A stretch of DNA of 64,000 nucleotides from Talinum fruticosum (GCA_021018815.1 JAITYX010000087.1:1988001-2052000), one strand, 5' to 3'; numbered from the stretch's first letter, positions 51,510 to 64,000 are shown. Translations and numbers: made by a program. Notes: a model not told the origin generated them from the letters alone.

Positions 51510-54500
51510 ATAGAAAGGCCACTCGGTACTTAGACAGTGGGTGTTCTTGCCATATACCTGGTGATTCAAGACTTTTCTCGGAACTAGAAGAGATGAAATA
51601 AGGAAAGGTCACATTTGGTGATAAAAGCAAAGACAAGATTGTTGGCATTGGTGGAGTTGGACAAGGAGACAACTCAGTCGATCAAGTATATCTTATCAAG
51701 AGACTCAAGCATATCTTCCGAGTATCTCTCAATTGTGTGACAAAGGTCAAGAGGTAAGATTCACTCAAACCAATTACTTCATTTTTGATACAACCACCAA
51801 AGAGACAAAGCTCTCCGGTCCGAGGTCGGTAACTCCTATACCATTCCTCTTTCTGATTCCAATCAAGATCTATCATGTTTAAAAGCTTCAATTAAAGATA
51901 ATTGATGGACATGACATCGTAGCTTAGGTAATATCAGTATGCACACTATTAAGAAACTTACATTTCAAGGGTCAGTCGGAGGACTACCTAATTGCTTATT
52001 TAAGAAAGATAAAATATGTGATGCATGCACAAAAGAAAAATAGGTTAGATCTTCATTTAAGTCACTCAAAACTGTCTCTGCATCCAAAGTGCTTGAATTG
52101 ATACATATGAATTTGTATGGTGAAATTTCGTTAAAAGCTAAGGAGGTAAATCATATATACTAGTTATTATTGATGATTACTTACGATTTACCTGGGTTTG
52201 TTTTCTAAAGAACAAGAATAAGCCTTCAAAGAGTTCACTAAGATCAGTAGGAAAATACAAGTGGAGTTTGAGATTCATATCGGAAGAATTTTTCGAACTG
52301 ACCATGGAAGGGAGTTTGACTACTCATAATTTGTAGACTTACGTGACAAGAATGACATCTCCCACAACTTCTCAACACCCTGAACTCCTCAGCAAAATGG
52401 AGTAGCGGAGAGAAAGAACATAACTCTTGAAGAAATAGGAAGGACAATGATGATTAAAAACGATTTACCTTACTATTTATGGGCTGAGGCAATGAACACA
52501 ACAAAGTATACACTCGAACAAATGCCTCATTCGACCCATTCTAAAAGAAAATATCCTATGAGCTCTACAAGGGGAAGAAACCTAACATTTCCTACTCTAA
52601 ACCATTCAGGTGTAAATTCTTTGTGCATAACAATGGTAAGGATTATCTGACCAAATTTGATGCGAGGTTAGATGAAGATATGTTTCTCAGTTATTTTTCT
52701 CATAGAAAAGCTTATCACATTTTCAACAAAAGAACTAACAAATTGGAAGAAAGCATCCACGTTATCTTTGATGAGGTTGATGATGGCATGATAAGTAAGT
52801 CTAATTTCTCGGACCTCAAGCTTAATCAAGATGATGATGACATAGTGGAAGTTGAACTTAGAATCATCGATAACAAGAGAACCGAGCCAACTCGGAATGA
52901 GCCGATTCAAAAACAAGCTCAAACCACTCGAAGCACAAGGTGAAGAAAAGACTCAAAATGTTGAACTAGTTGAAGAACAAAGTATTCAACCATCAAATCT
53001 GGTAAAGTAGAGAATAGGTAAAGCTTTCAAATATTCATCTAGTCACCCACCCGAGAACGTCATCTCATACATCAACACTAGGGTAAGAACTCGTTCTTCT
53101 TTGCAAAATTTATGTACATTTTCTTCATTAATCTCATTAATTGAACCTAAAAATATACTAGAAGCCCTACTTGAACCTGAATGGGTAAAGGCCATGTAAG
53201 AAGAACTACCACAATTTGAAAGAAACCAAGTCTAGACTTTAACCAAACGACCTTCGACCACCCAATTATATGAACCAAATGGGTATTCAAGAACAAACTG
53301 GATGAGGGAGGTTTGGTAGTCAGAAATAAGGCTAGACTATTTGCTCGAGGTTACAATCAAGAAGAAGGAATTGATTGTGGGGAAACCTTTGCACCTGTTG
53401 CTAGGATTGAGGCAATTAGAATTCTCTTAGCATTTTCTTCCAACATGAATATTAAATTATATCAAGTGGATGTTAAGTGTGATTTTCTTAATGGTTATAT
53501 TCAAAAAGTTTATGTCGAGCAACCCCTGGTTTTGAAAATCCTCAATTTCCTGATTATGTTTTCAAGTTGCAAAAAGCTTTGTATGGTTTGAAATAACCTC
53601 CAAGAGCTTGATATGAAAGATTAAGTAGCTTTTTGATCGAAAATGATTTCAAAAGAGGTCTTATTGACAAAACTCTTTTAGAAAAACCAAGGGGAATAAT
53701 TTTCTAATTATTTAGATTTATGTCGATGACATAATCTTTGGAGCTACTAATAAAACTCTTTATCAAGAATTTTCCGAGTTAATGAGACAGGATTTTCAAA
53801 TGAGTATGATGGGAGAACTTGACTTCTTTCTTGGATTGCAAATCAAACAAGAACTTTTGTTCATCAGTCCAAATACACAAATGAGTTACTCAAGAAGTAC
53901 AAGCTACAAGATGTCAAACATGCAGCAACTCCAATTAGCAACGAGTACCAAACTGGACTCGGATGAGAAAGGTAAAGTTATAGATCAAAAATTGAATGGA
54001 GGTATGATTGGATCTCTACTTTATCTTACACCTAGTAGGCAAAATATTATGTTTAATATCTCGTATATGTGTAAGATTTCAAGCTAATCCAAAATAATCA
54101 CATCTCACTCGTGGTAAAGAGAATATTCGGATATCTTGCAAGAACTCGGACACTTGGTCTTTGGTATTCCAAAGACTCAAGTCTAACCCTCAATGGGTAC
54201 TCGAGATGCTCGACTACGTTGGATATAAGGTTGATAGAAAGAGTACTTCAGGAACATATCAATTTCTGGGTCAATCACTCATCTCCCGACACTCAAAGAA
54301 GCAAAATTCATTTGCTCCATCAATGACAGAGGCGAGTACAAAGCGGCTAAAGCCTACTGTGCTCGGATTTTATGGATCACGCAACATCCGAAGGATCTAG
54401 GACTGCCATTCACATCCATTCCTATCAAATATGATAATCAAAGTGCGATCATCATCACAAAAATTGGGTTTAGCACTCAAAAACGAAGTACATTGAGGTC

Positions 54501-54653
54501 GGATATCATTTTCCGAGAGACCACTATGAAAAAGGTGATATTGAACTTGAGTTTATTCCTACTAAATTTCAATTAGATGATATCTTCACAAAACCTCCGA
54601 GTAAAGATCAATTCTGTTTTATTATAAATGAACTTGGTATGTTGAATGCATGA
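51510..54653 (+). pseudogene. Pol of element D
   Basis: Protease: RYLDSGCSCHIPGDSRLFSE near 51522-51580. Integrase: LGNISMHTIKK near 51925, HMNLYGEI (Asp of the first catalytic site read as Asn), TDHGREFDYS, TPQQNGVAERKN near 52382, then a frame to 52943 with SYFSHRKAYHIFNKRTNK and VIFDEVDDG. RT: 53313-53591 ([32 protein letters not shown]), YVDDIIFGATN near 53720, GELDFFLGLQIK. RNase H: SRHSKKQNSFAPSMTEA (54286-54340), IFTKPPSKDQ, stop 54651-54653. Many stops and shifts. Confidence 0.88.
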
Positions 54654-54831
54654 TTGCTTGAGTCATTGCATGAGAAATTATGTGCTTTCATTGACTATTA
54701 ATTATTCTATTCGAATAACTCGTGCTTCGATTGAAACTTCATGAAACCGAGTTATACTTATTAGTTTACGAGTGTGTTTTGACCACCTCAAACAGTCTAC
54801 TCGGTTAGACTCAATTAAGAGAAAAATGAAC

Positions 54832-56262
54832 TGAAGGTTTGCTCTTGGAGAGGTTAAGTCACCCTAGAGGGGGTGAATAAGGTGATGGAAGAATTTGAGT
54901 AAAATCAAAATCTTTTTACACAAAATTTAGCAAAAGCGATTTTGAGTCTAGATTGCACTCGAAAGATAGACAAACAAAAGTACGTGGAAACCCTTCCGGG
55001 AGAAAACCTTGGACAGTGATAATCCAATCACCAAATCAAATCCACTAATTGAATCCTCAATTACATATGATTGACTCTAACCAGAATTGCTCCCTTAGAC
55101 AATTCCTTTACAAGTTTTTCCTGGACTAGAAGTTCCCTTATCCGATCTAGTACTTCCTGACTAAGTTAACCCCTACAATCAGGGGCAACCGAGCTGAGTT
55201 AACATTTACAACTTAGTCAAGGGACTTACAAAGAAAGCAAGAAAAGAATGTAAGTGATTATAAGATTTTCTTTACAACTCGAGAGTAAGAATTACAGAGA
55301 TGGAGTTGTAAGTAGAAGATTGAGTAAGAATGCTCTAAGTAAGTGTTAAACAATATGTTCAGCAGCAATCTCCAAGTCTTGCAAAGTGGCTTCTATTTAT
55401 AAGCACCCAGGCAGAATGAATATTGATTCCGGTTCTGGACTTGTGAACTTTATTAGCCGTTGTAATGGCTATTCCGAGTCACTTAGAAAAGATACATTGG
55501 GATGTGAACGTTGTGCAACGGCTCTTGGCTCCAAAAGATGGTCCAATCATCTGGTGGTGATTGAAAACTGAGGTGGAAACAACCGTTAGACTCAAAGTTG
55601 CAGTTTTCTAGTTTTGGAAACAAACAACCCCAACACGGTGTCCGAGCCATGTCCAGAAATAGTTGTTTTTTGTCTGCTGGTGTTTAACGGCTAGAAATTG
55701 GTTGCTTTTGTACTTGAAAAGTAGATTAGGATTATTTAAACAACCTACAAAAGCAAATCACATTGGTACTCAAAGTATAAAAATACTTTCGTCTAGGATT
55801 AGGCACAAATAATAATTAAATTAGAGTAAATACGCACTTAATTATCTTTGGCCTAAAAGAGTGGAATTTTTTAGTCTAAAATCCATTAGGTTCATATTCC
55901 ATCTTGAGTCAATCTTTAAATGATCAAGTTATAAAGAATAAAATACCAAAATACATGAACTTGATCCAACAAATAATTCTCCAGAAATAGACTAACTTAA
56001 AATATAGAATTAAAGTCGTAATTCATTTCAACTTAAAGCAAGAAGCCGGTGCTCGGAATAAATGAGATAGAGAAATTATTTGTTCATGCAATAGTTCCGA
56101 GTGATGTCCGAGTGGGTCGAAGCACGGTTATGAGAGTTATGCAAGAACATGCTTCTTGAGTGGGTCATAACAGAATGAAAACTTAGATAGAAGTTTCTAT
56201 AAGGCTCAGAATGACTTAGAATCAAAATCTAAGAGAGATAGAGAGGTATACCTAAGTCTTTA
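54832..56262 (-). repeat. 3' LTR of element E, with PPT at 56263-56275
   Basis: In plus view begins TGAAGGTTTGCTCTTGG and ends CTAAGTCTTTA (family TGAAGACT start with TG mutated). 1431 bp. Immediately right is ATCCCCCTTTTTT, the PPT on the minus strand. A minus-strand TATA (TTATAAATAGAAG) is at about 55388-55402. Confidence 0.9.
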
Positions 56263-56699
56263 ATCCCCCTTTTTTATGAAAGGCGTTCCATATTTAAGAT
56301 AGAAACTTGTCGTTGAATTAGTTCGGTTTTCATAATGAATTGATCGAGTGCAAAAGAAGATCTTAAGATATTGATAAGTGCAGCTCAAATCAAACCATAA
56401 CTCAGAACATGTTTCTTAATATTAATCGAGTAAAGAAGAAAATTAGTCGGAGCAGAGTTAAGTATCAAAGCTAAGTATGTAACTCGAAACAGATATGTTA
56501 AAGAGTCAAGTATCGGAGCGAGTAGAGTAAAAAAAATGTAACTCGGATACAGATATGCTTAGAAAATAAATTTCATTCATTGCCAAAGTCATATATACAA
56601 GAAACAAACAAATAACTAAACTCGAAAAAAAGGAAAAGTTCTCCCTAGACCAAACATCTAAAAATTTTCTATCTATTTCTCTCCCCTATGCAGTTCAAG

Positions 56700-58390
56700 C
56701 AAAATACTAAAAGGAGGGAGGAAAGATCAAGGACAAAAAGATGTTGGACATCCGAGTAAAAAGAATTAAGGAATGGTAGGTTGTCTTGAGGTTGAGGAAC
56801 GAGCGAGTGCGTCTTCGCCTATATGCTTGTGTGGAAGTAATGGAGCAATGAGGTCTGCAGAATAGGCACATTAGGAAGTATTGATGTCCTGGTTCTATGA
56901 ACCAAAGGCATATCTTCCTCAAATTCTTCTTCTTCCTCAAAGACAGACTACTGGCTGGGCTTCCGAGGTGGGTGCTTTTGATCGACCAGCATCGCTGACC
57001 TCTTACGAACCACTTTGCGCATGATCGGAAGATATCAACTCAGTCTTTTTATTGCCTTAATCCTTAGGCTGAGCAGACTTCTTCCCCTTTGTTTTCTTCT
57101 TCTTTCTCTTCTTCTTCAGCTTCTCATTTTGCTTTCTCTACAATGACTTCTTCCTCAACTGCTTTCTCGGCTTCAATCTCTTCTTCAGCTTCGACTTATG
57201 ATGACTTAGCAGGGCTAGAGGACTCCTCGAAGTATCGGTGTTTTCCGAGTCCTCGGCGACTTTGGACGTGCGCTCATGGAGATGTCCGATCCGATCGTGT
57301 TGTTTCTTGATTATCTCCTTGAGCTTAGAAATAAGTTCTTAGTTCCGCGTGAGCTAAGACTAAGCTTGTTTTTGCATTAGAATCAAGGTTGGAATAAAAG
57401 TTTTGAAGATTTTCAGAGTTGATTGAAAATCCTTTGTCATAAAAGCAAATTTTTTGGCTATTTGTGTAAATAACTCAACAAAAGGAGCAGGTTGAGAAGC
57501 GAAGGTCCAGCAGAAAGTATATGGGACCTCGAGAGTTGTCCGAGTCCGAAGAGGAGGAGGTAACTCATACGCATGAATCCAAACACCAAGTTTGACTTCC
57601 TAGTATTCTAGCCCCGTAAGCTCATTCTTGCCCAAACAGACAACAGGTTCCAAGCAAGCTATGAGGTCGAGAGGAAGAGGGACCTGAAACCGCTTGAAAA
57701 CGAAGTCGAAGTGCCCCAAAAGGAAAAGGAGTAGATTTCTTAGAACGAGCGAGCACGGTTGCCATTTGCTCTAGAATTAAAGGAAAGAGTTGTACTTCGT
57801 AGCCCTCGAGAATATCATACAGAACTTTGAGAACCTTTGAGTTGGGGTTCTCCTTGCAAGAATGATGAGAGAAGAAAGTTCTCATCGAACGAAGCAAAGA
57901 AGTCTTACTTCGACTTCATTTGAGTCACGAGAGAAATTTTTCTAGACTCACGAATTTCTTTAGCAAATTTTTTAAAGAAGTCGTCCGCGACTTCATTGAA
58001 GGGGACAAGGTTAAAGTTGAGAAAGAGAGTCTTTACATCAAAAAGTTTATGAAGTAAAGCAAGGTTGATCCGCATAGTCTTACCTTAAACAAGAGAGGTA
58101 ATGACGCCTTTGTTGGCGACCATATTAGGATAGAATTCGGACACTAGGTCCGGATAAATGTATCCACAAAAGTAAAGATAGTTGTACACACCAATTTTCT
58201 TGATGTGTTTCAACCAGGAGAAAGAGGTAGAGGGAAAGAATTTGTCGTCGAGAATGAAATGCTTGAGTGACAAAGAATTATTCCGAGGCAAGTTTTTTCC
58301 CTTACCTTGCAAAATCTCGGATCGAGTAGACTTAGTTCCGGCCTTCTTAGTGGCCGAACCTCCTTCTTGAGCAGCACCTCTTTTAGCCAT
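56700..58390 (-). pseudogene. Env-like third ORF of element E
   Basis: Starts at ATG 58390: MAKRGAAQEGGSATKKAGTK, the same basic N-terminus as in element B. The core has HFILDDKFFPSTSFSWLKHI, KIGVYNYLYF, LVSEFYPNM, VITSLV then a stop, and continues LALLHKLFDVKTLFLNFNLV in the next frame; 57897-57622 carries SKVLKVLYDILEGYEVQLFP. The homologous blocks lie in the same order as in B. A Ser/Glu-rich tail and a hydrophobic C-terminal segment (57000-56720) follow in shifted frames. Breaks differ from those in B, so the two copies decayed independently. Function unknown. Confidence 0.75.
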
Positions 58391-58680
58391 GTTTGCAAAG
58401 AGATTAGAGAGAGAATAGATAATAAAGAGATTTGATATTCAGAGAGAGAGAACACGAGTGAGCGAGAGAAAGTTTGAGAGCGAAGAGAGCAAGAATAAAA
58501 GTAATAAGTTGGTAAAGTGAAGAAAACAAAGTGAAGTGGTGCTATTTATAGCGGAAAAGGGCTTCCAACCGTCTTTCTGACCCAAATACCAAGCAACGGT
58601 TCTCGGACCATTGTGACATTCTGCATCGTAACTGGCTAGTTTTCCAACAACTTTTTCCAACGGCTAGTTTCTACTGACTG
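58391..58680 (-). promoter_or_regulatory. Internal promoter and leader of the env-like ORF, element E
   Basis: On the minus strand TATAAATAG at 58550-58542 in the context GCTATAAATAGCACCACTT, identical to element B, about 160 bp before the ATG. Upstream TGCTTGGTATT and GGGTCAGAAAG are also shared. GA/TC-rich leader. Confidence 0.6.
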
Positions 58681-58960
58681 TTTGCGCAACGAGAGAGAGA
58701 GAAAGAGAGAAAGAGAGAAGAAAGAGTTTTCGAAATTTTTTTGAGATTCTCCATTTATCTAGAAATGATCTTAGAATTTTGATGTCCATTTCTATCATAG
58801 TTTGAGTCTAACTCAGTAAATTTTCCGAGTGACTAAGAACACTCAAAATACTAATAACTCATAGCTTAGTTTCACTCAAAGTAAACTTATCCAGTTGTTA
58901 TCTATTCAAAGCATATAACACATAATCATGAAAGAATAAATCATGCAATAAATCTCATAA

Positions 58961-61900
58961 TTATGCATTAATCATTCCAAGTTCATTCTTGATAAAACAA
59001 AACTGATCCTCACTAAGAGGCTTAGCGAAAATATCAGCTAATCGAAACTTAGTAGGAATAAATTCAAGCTCAATATCACCTTTCTCAAAATGGTCTCTTA
59101 GAAAATGATACCGACCTCAATATGCTTAGTCTTTGAGTGTTGAACTGGATTCTTAGTAATGCTAATTGCACTTTGATTATCACACTTGATCGGAATGGAA
59201 GTGAATGATAGTCCAAGATCCTTCAAGTGTCTGCTTGATCAATAGAATCCGAGCACGAAAGCTCCAGCTGCAATGTACTCAGCCTCAGCCATTGAAACAG
59301 ACAAGCGAGTTTTGTTTCTTTGAGTGCCGGGAGATGAAGGATTGACTCAAAAATTGGCATGCTCCTGAAGTGCTCTTTTTATCAACCTTGTATCCAACAT
59401 AGTCAACATCCGAGTATCCGAGTAAGAGTAAGTTCCGAGTCTTTCGAAAACCATAGACCAAGATTCCGAGTACCTGCAAGATATCTAAAAATTCTCTTCA
59501 CCGCAGTGAGATGTGATTCTTTTGGATTAGCTTGAATCTTGCACAAAGGAAGACACTGAATGTGATACATAGCCTACTAGATATTAGATAAAGTAGATAT
59601 CCAATCATACCTCTGTAAAGTTTCGATCTATAACTTTACCTTTCTCGTTTGAGTTTAGTTTCAAACTGCTACTCATAGGTGTTACTTGCATGCTTTACAT
59701 CTTGTAGTTTGTATTTCTTCAATAGCTCCTTGGTGTACTTAGATTGATGGACATAGATGTCATCCTTGTCTTTTTTGATTTGCATATCAAGAAAGAAATT
59801 AAGTTCTCCCATCATACTCATTTGGAACTCCCGTCTCATCAACTCATAAAATTCCTGACATAGAGTTTCATTAGTAGGTCTAAAGATAATATCATTAACA
59901 TATATCTGTATGATAAGAAAATCACTCCCCTTGGTTCTTGTGAAAAGAGCTTTGTCGATCCGACCACTTTAGAAATCATTTTCAACCAAGAAACCGCTTA
60001 GTCTTTCATACCAAGCTCCGGGAGCTTGTTTAAGACCATATAAAGCCTTTTGGAACTTGAAAACATGATTTGGAAATTATGAGTTTTCAAATCCAGGGGG
60101 TTGCTCAACATATACTTCTTCTTGAATAAAACTATTGAGAAATGCACATTTTACATCCATTTGATAAAGCTTGATGTTCATGCTCGATGCAAATGCCAAA
60201 AGAATTCTGATTGCCTCAATCCTAGCAACAGGTGCAAAGGTTTCCCCACAATCTATTCCCTCCTCTTGGTTGTATCCTTGAGCAACTAGCCTAGCCTTAT
60301 TTCTGACTACCAACCCTTCCTTATCCAATTTGTTCTTGAAAACCCATTTGGTTCTTATTACTGGGTGGTCGGAAGGTCGTTTGGTCGAGTCCGGACTTGG
60401 TTTCTTTCAAATTGATTAATCTCTTCTTGCATGACCTCTACCCATTCAGGTTCATTTAGGGCTTCTAGTGCATTCTTTGGTTCTGTTAATAATATGAATA
60501 CAGAGAATGCACATAGATTATGCAAAGAAGATCAAGTTCTTACCCCACTTGTTGATATCGGAAAGTATCTTCTCAAGTGAGTGACTAGATACATATTTGA
60601 AAGCTTTATCTATCCTCTTATTTACCAAGTTTGGTGGTTGAATAGGCTGATCTTCAGTTGATTGTTCTTGCTGAGCCTCTACATTAAACTGTTCTTTAGC
60701 ATGCTAAGCTAGCTCTTGAACTTGTTCATTCCGAGTCAAAACATTCGAGTTGGCTCATTCCAAGTTTCCTCATTCCGAGTTGCCTCGGTTTTTCGTTTTG
60801 ACTCTTTCGAGCTAAGGTTCAGCTAGGTCAACTTCATCTCTGTTAAGCTTGAGATTTGAGAATGTGGATTCACTTATCCTACCAAGATCAATCTCATCAA
60901 AGACAACGTGGATAGTTTCTTCCACTTTTAGTCCTTTTTAAATACACGATGAGCTTTACTATGAAATGAGTAATCCAGAAATATACCTTTCTTCGATCTA
61001 GCATCAAACCGAGTCGGATGTTCCTTACTTGTTGTTATGCACGTAGCATTTAGATCGAAATGGTCCGAAGTAGGAAATGTTGGGCTTCTTACCCTTGTAC
61101 AGACTCATAGGGTGTCTTCTTTAGAATAGGTCCGATGAGGCATCTATTGAGTGTATAGTTTGTCTGTGTTGATTGCCTCATCCCGGAAATAGCAAGGTAG
61201 ATCATTTTTAGTCCTTCCTATTTCTTCAAGAGTTTTGTTCTTTCTCTCCACTACTTTATTTTATTGAAGAGTTCTCGGTGTAGAGAAGTTGTGGGAGATG
61301 TCATTCTTGTCACGTGAACTCTGCAAATTCCGAGTAGTCGAACTCTCTTCCATGGTCAGTTCAAATCCTTTTTATCCGAGTCCGAGACTCCACTTGAATT
61401 TTCCTGCAGATCTTAGTAAACTCTTTGAAGGCTTGATTCTTGTTCTTCAAAAACATACCTCGATAAATTGTGAATAACCATCAACAATGACAAGCACATA
61501 AGATTTACCTCCTAATCTTTTCACAGGAATTTCACCATACAAATCCATGTTAACTAACTCAAGCACTTTGGATGTAGATAAAGTTTAGAGTGGTTTGAAA
61601 GATGATCTAACTTGCTTTCCCTTCGTGCATGCTTCACGATTTTATCTTTCTTAAATGCACGAGTTAGGCGGACCCTTAACCAATCCATGAGATGCAAGTT
61701 TCTTGATAGTATGCATGCGAGATATTAACATTTACCTCCCTCGAGTTATTTGGAAATCATTTTTACACCCTCCAGGTATTGGTATATATTTTTACCCACC
61801 CTAAGTTTAGAGATAAAAAATATTTAAGATAAAAAAATGGTAGGAGGCTAATCGGAAATGTAAAAGGACAAGTTTGTCCCTAATTTTTAAAATAAAATGA

Positions 61901-62570
61901 CTATGCTACCCCCATTAGTTATTGGCGCTTTAGTGCAAAGAGGGCAATTTTGGTACTTTACCTCATTTTCTTTTGCCACATCAGCACACTCACCGTATTT
62001 AGATGTTTTCTATTATTAAGAACAATGGTCAATGTATAACTCAAATATTAACTACTCCGGTCGGGGTGGGTAAAAATATATACCAATACTTGGAGGGTGT
62101 AAAAATGATTTCCAAATACCTCGAGGGAGGTAAATGTTAATATCTTTTATGCATGCTAATATGTCCTAGTCTACGATGCCATGTCCATGAATCATCATTC
62201 ACATATGCTTTCAAGCAAGATAAATTCTGACTAGAATCGAAAAAGAGATAGTATAAGTGTTACCCGACCTCGGACCTAAGAGCTTTGTCTCTTTGGTGAC
62301 TGCATCGAAATGTAGCAGTTGGTCCGAGTGAACTTTACCTCTTGGCCTTTATCACATGGCTGAGAAATGCTAAGGAGATTGCACTTAAGCCCCTAGACAA
62401 GGTAGACTGGACTAACTGAGTTGTTTCCTTGACCAATCTTGCCTATCCCCATTATTTTGCCTTTGTTATTATCTCCAAATGTGACTTTGTCTCCTTTCGG
62501 ATCTTCTAACTCTGAGAAGACCCTTGAATCTCTAGACATGTCATGAGAGTAGCCACTGTCTAAGTACCAA
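58961..62570 (-). pseudogene. Pol of element E
   Basis: From the right: protease HWYLDSGYSHDMS at about 62565-62525 (DSG intact); GAG-pre-integrase WHR-type region near 62190, split by the MITE; integrase with HMDLYGEI, VIVDGY-like and ADHGRE region (61540-61340), TPQQ-type region near 61270; RT frame 60328-60077 ([52 protein letters not shown]), YVNDIIF (YVDD changed to YVND) near 59895, GELNFFLDMQIK; RNase H near 59400-59280 (YVGYKVDKKSTSGACQFLSQ), stop 58961-58963. Multiple stops. Confidence 0.88.
61719..62148. mobile_element. Mutator-type MITE, 430 bp
   Basis: Perfectly placed 9-bp target duplication TATGCATGC at 61710-61718 and 62149-62157. Terminal inverted arms of about 82 bp: left 61720-61801 and right 62064-62146 differ at only two or three positions (start GATATTAACATTTACCTCCC). 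Comparison with element B (TTAGCATGCATACC near 24805) shows the empty site. 9-bp duplications are typical of the Mutator superfamily. No ORF. Confidence 0.9.
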
Positions 62571-62989
62571 TGACCCTTCGGTTTCTAAGTCACCTGCAAA
62601 ACAGAAACGGACTAACCCTTCTCACTTCCTCTTACAAACTCAGTAACTCCCTTTACTATGGTCCTTTTCTAAAGATGAGCACTTTTGAGAACCCAGATTT
62701 GAATGATTTTGGGTCCGGCTTGATTCCAAGTCTTCTTTCTACGAAAGTAAGTCCGTGTCTCTTTTCTTTGAAAATCCTTCCTTTTGTAAACAGGTGGAGA
62801 AGACTTTTCTTGTAAACCGATCCGGGCTCAGTCCTCTTTCATGAGATTAAATGGGATCATGCTCAGCCTTCCCGAACTTTACGGTTTTGGAATCGGTTTG
62901 AAAAGACTAGAATAGGAATTAAATTCCCTTTCAGCATTGTAAGCAAGTCCTTCTTTCCTGAAAGAGACAAGCTGAGAGCCAAGTAAAAG

Positions 62990-63873
62990 ATCAAGGTTTT
63001 TTAACCTTGAGTGAGTTTTAAAGCAAGATCTTGAGACTCATTAAGCTTCTTTTCAGTTGCTCATTCTCTCGTTCCGAGTGACTCAAACTCGGTCTCATTG
63101 TCTTGAGCACTAGTCTCGAGTACTTTCAGATTTTGTTCTCAAGTTTTCTAATTCATTTTTCAAAACATTACTCTCAACAAGTAAGAGACTCAAGTTGTTC
63201 TTTGAAATTTGAAGAGTCGAATTGGACTTTTCTTCCAAAGTAAAAATATATCTGGCTAAATCAACTTTGGAGAACTTAAGGAGGTATTCAATTACCTCCT
63301 GGGGACTTGTCTTCTCAATATTTGAGTTGTCATCGCTCGACTCAAATTCACCTTCCGAGTCTGTCGGTGCCATAAGAAACTTTGACTCATCATAATCATC
63401 TTCTTCAGATGAGTCATCATCACTACAGGTAGCTATCATAGCCTTTTTCTTCTTTCTGTCCTTCTTTCTCTTTGGACAGCCCTTGACTATGTGCTCCTTC
63501 GTCGACACATTCAAAGCAACCAGAGTTCTTAGTTAAGGATAACTTAGAAGGGGATGAGTATTTATCTTTCCTGTCCTTCTTATCTTTCTTGTAGAACTCT
63601 TCCTTTGGCCTCTTTTGCCACTTCTTGTACTTCATCATCTTTTTGAAGCCTCGGGTAATGAGCGTTATGGGATCCTCTTCGATTCTAAGGAGCTCGGACT
63701 ATGACATCTCGCTTTACGAGGCTTTCAGCGCAATATTATTTTTGGTGCTGACCTTGGCATCCTCTTCTTCTAGATGAATCTCATGACTAAGCAACTTCCC
63801 AATAAGCTCGTTTGGCTTCGGTTGGGAGAGGTTCCGAGCCTCTTCAATATCTCGTCATCTTGGGAGCCCATTT
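62990..63873 (-). pseudogene. Gag of element E, C-terminal part
   Basis: Minus-strand: WGS/KMTRY-like end of the capsid region at the right edge, then KKWQKRPKEEFYKKDKKD, SSPSKLSLTKNSGCFEC (63550-63500), a one- or two-base shift inside the knuckle, then KEHIVKGCPKRKKDRKKKKA, the acidic stretch SDDDSSEEDDYDES and the coiled coil VLKNELENL to about 63110. In the knuckle the fourth ligand context is kept (HIVKGC). Cut at 63873 by the last insertion. Confidence 0.85.
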
Positions 63874-64000
63874 TGTAACACCCCTAGACCCACCCTAGGA
63901 GTATTACATGCCGGGGTTCCCTAAGAGGAACCCCTAAGGCTGCTTATGATCTCAACTTAGGGTTTTCTTAGATTGGCGGAAGCGTAATTCTAGGTTTTCG
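63874..64000. mobile_element. Start of a further LTR-like insertion, runs off the window
   Basis: TGTAACACCCCTAGACCCAC at 63874 breaks the gag reading frame of element E. The TGTAACACCCC start is typical of long-LTR Ty3/gypsy (chromovirus) LTRs. The preceding CATTT (63869-63873) is the presumed left target duplication. Only 127 bp are visible. Confidence 0.6.

Larger units (their letters stand above)
54832..63873 (-). mobile_element. SIRE-type element E, 5' end missing
   Basis: Minus-strand copy inserted in element D. From left: 3' LTR (54832-56262), PPT, env-like ORF, pol, gag; gag is cut at 63873 by another insertion, so PBS and 5' LTR are outside. Left flank TGAAC (54827-54831) is the presumed target duplication. 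It carries the Mutator-type MITE at 61719-62148. Confidence 0.88.

Overview
The window is flowering-plant nuclear DNA that consists almost entirely of transposable elements. Evidence: plant-type LTR retrotransposons of both superfamilies with tRNA-primed binding sites, an L1-type LINE, MITEs, split genes with GT..AG introns, long AT-rich spacers and microsatellites. I cannot name the species. No fully intact gene was found: every recognisable coding region carries stops, frameshifts or truncations.

Left third (1-18131). A decayed plant-mobile-domain (PMD) gene with introns lies at 273-2850. Next is a 2976-bp solo LTR (2978-5953) with a perfect 5-bp target duplication, then a second plus-strand ORF (6379-8011, DUF7745-like) with its own TATA box. 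Facing it on the minus strand is a Tat/Ogre-lineage Ty3/gypsy element: gag 14648, protease, RT, two RNase H domains, integrase ending near 8395, PBS 16111-16128 and 5' LTR 16130-18131. The plus-strand ORF is antisense and convergent to pol, as in gypsy elements with extra ORFs.

18132-32383 is a nested stack of one Ty1/copia family of the SIRE/Maximus type. Minus-strand element A is broken by the gypsy element, by a solo LTR of its own family (19237-20644) and by the near-complete plus-strand element B (21044-31568), which sits 6 bp inside A's LTR. B has LTRs, PBS, gag, pol, an env-like third ORF behind its own TATA box, and a PPT.

32384-47363 is the oldest-looking DNA: an unrecognised coding-like stretch, a DnaJ/HSP40 pseudogene (34530-42551) whose intron holds a full-length LINE with target duplication and two MITEs, and a long direct repeat (33998-34522 and 45067-46803) whose second copy is split by a 1225-bp hAT-type element.

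47364-64000 holds SIRE element D (plus), its 5' LTR split by an unrelated solo LTR, and its 3' part interrupted by SIRE element E (minus). E is itself interrupted by a 430-bp Mutator-type MITE with a 9-bp target duplication, and by a new LTR-like insertion starting at 63874 and running off the window. Insertion order can be read from the nesting: A before gypsy, solo LTR and B; D before E; E before the Mutator MITE and the last LTR.
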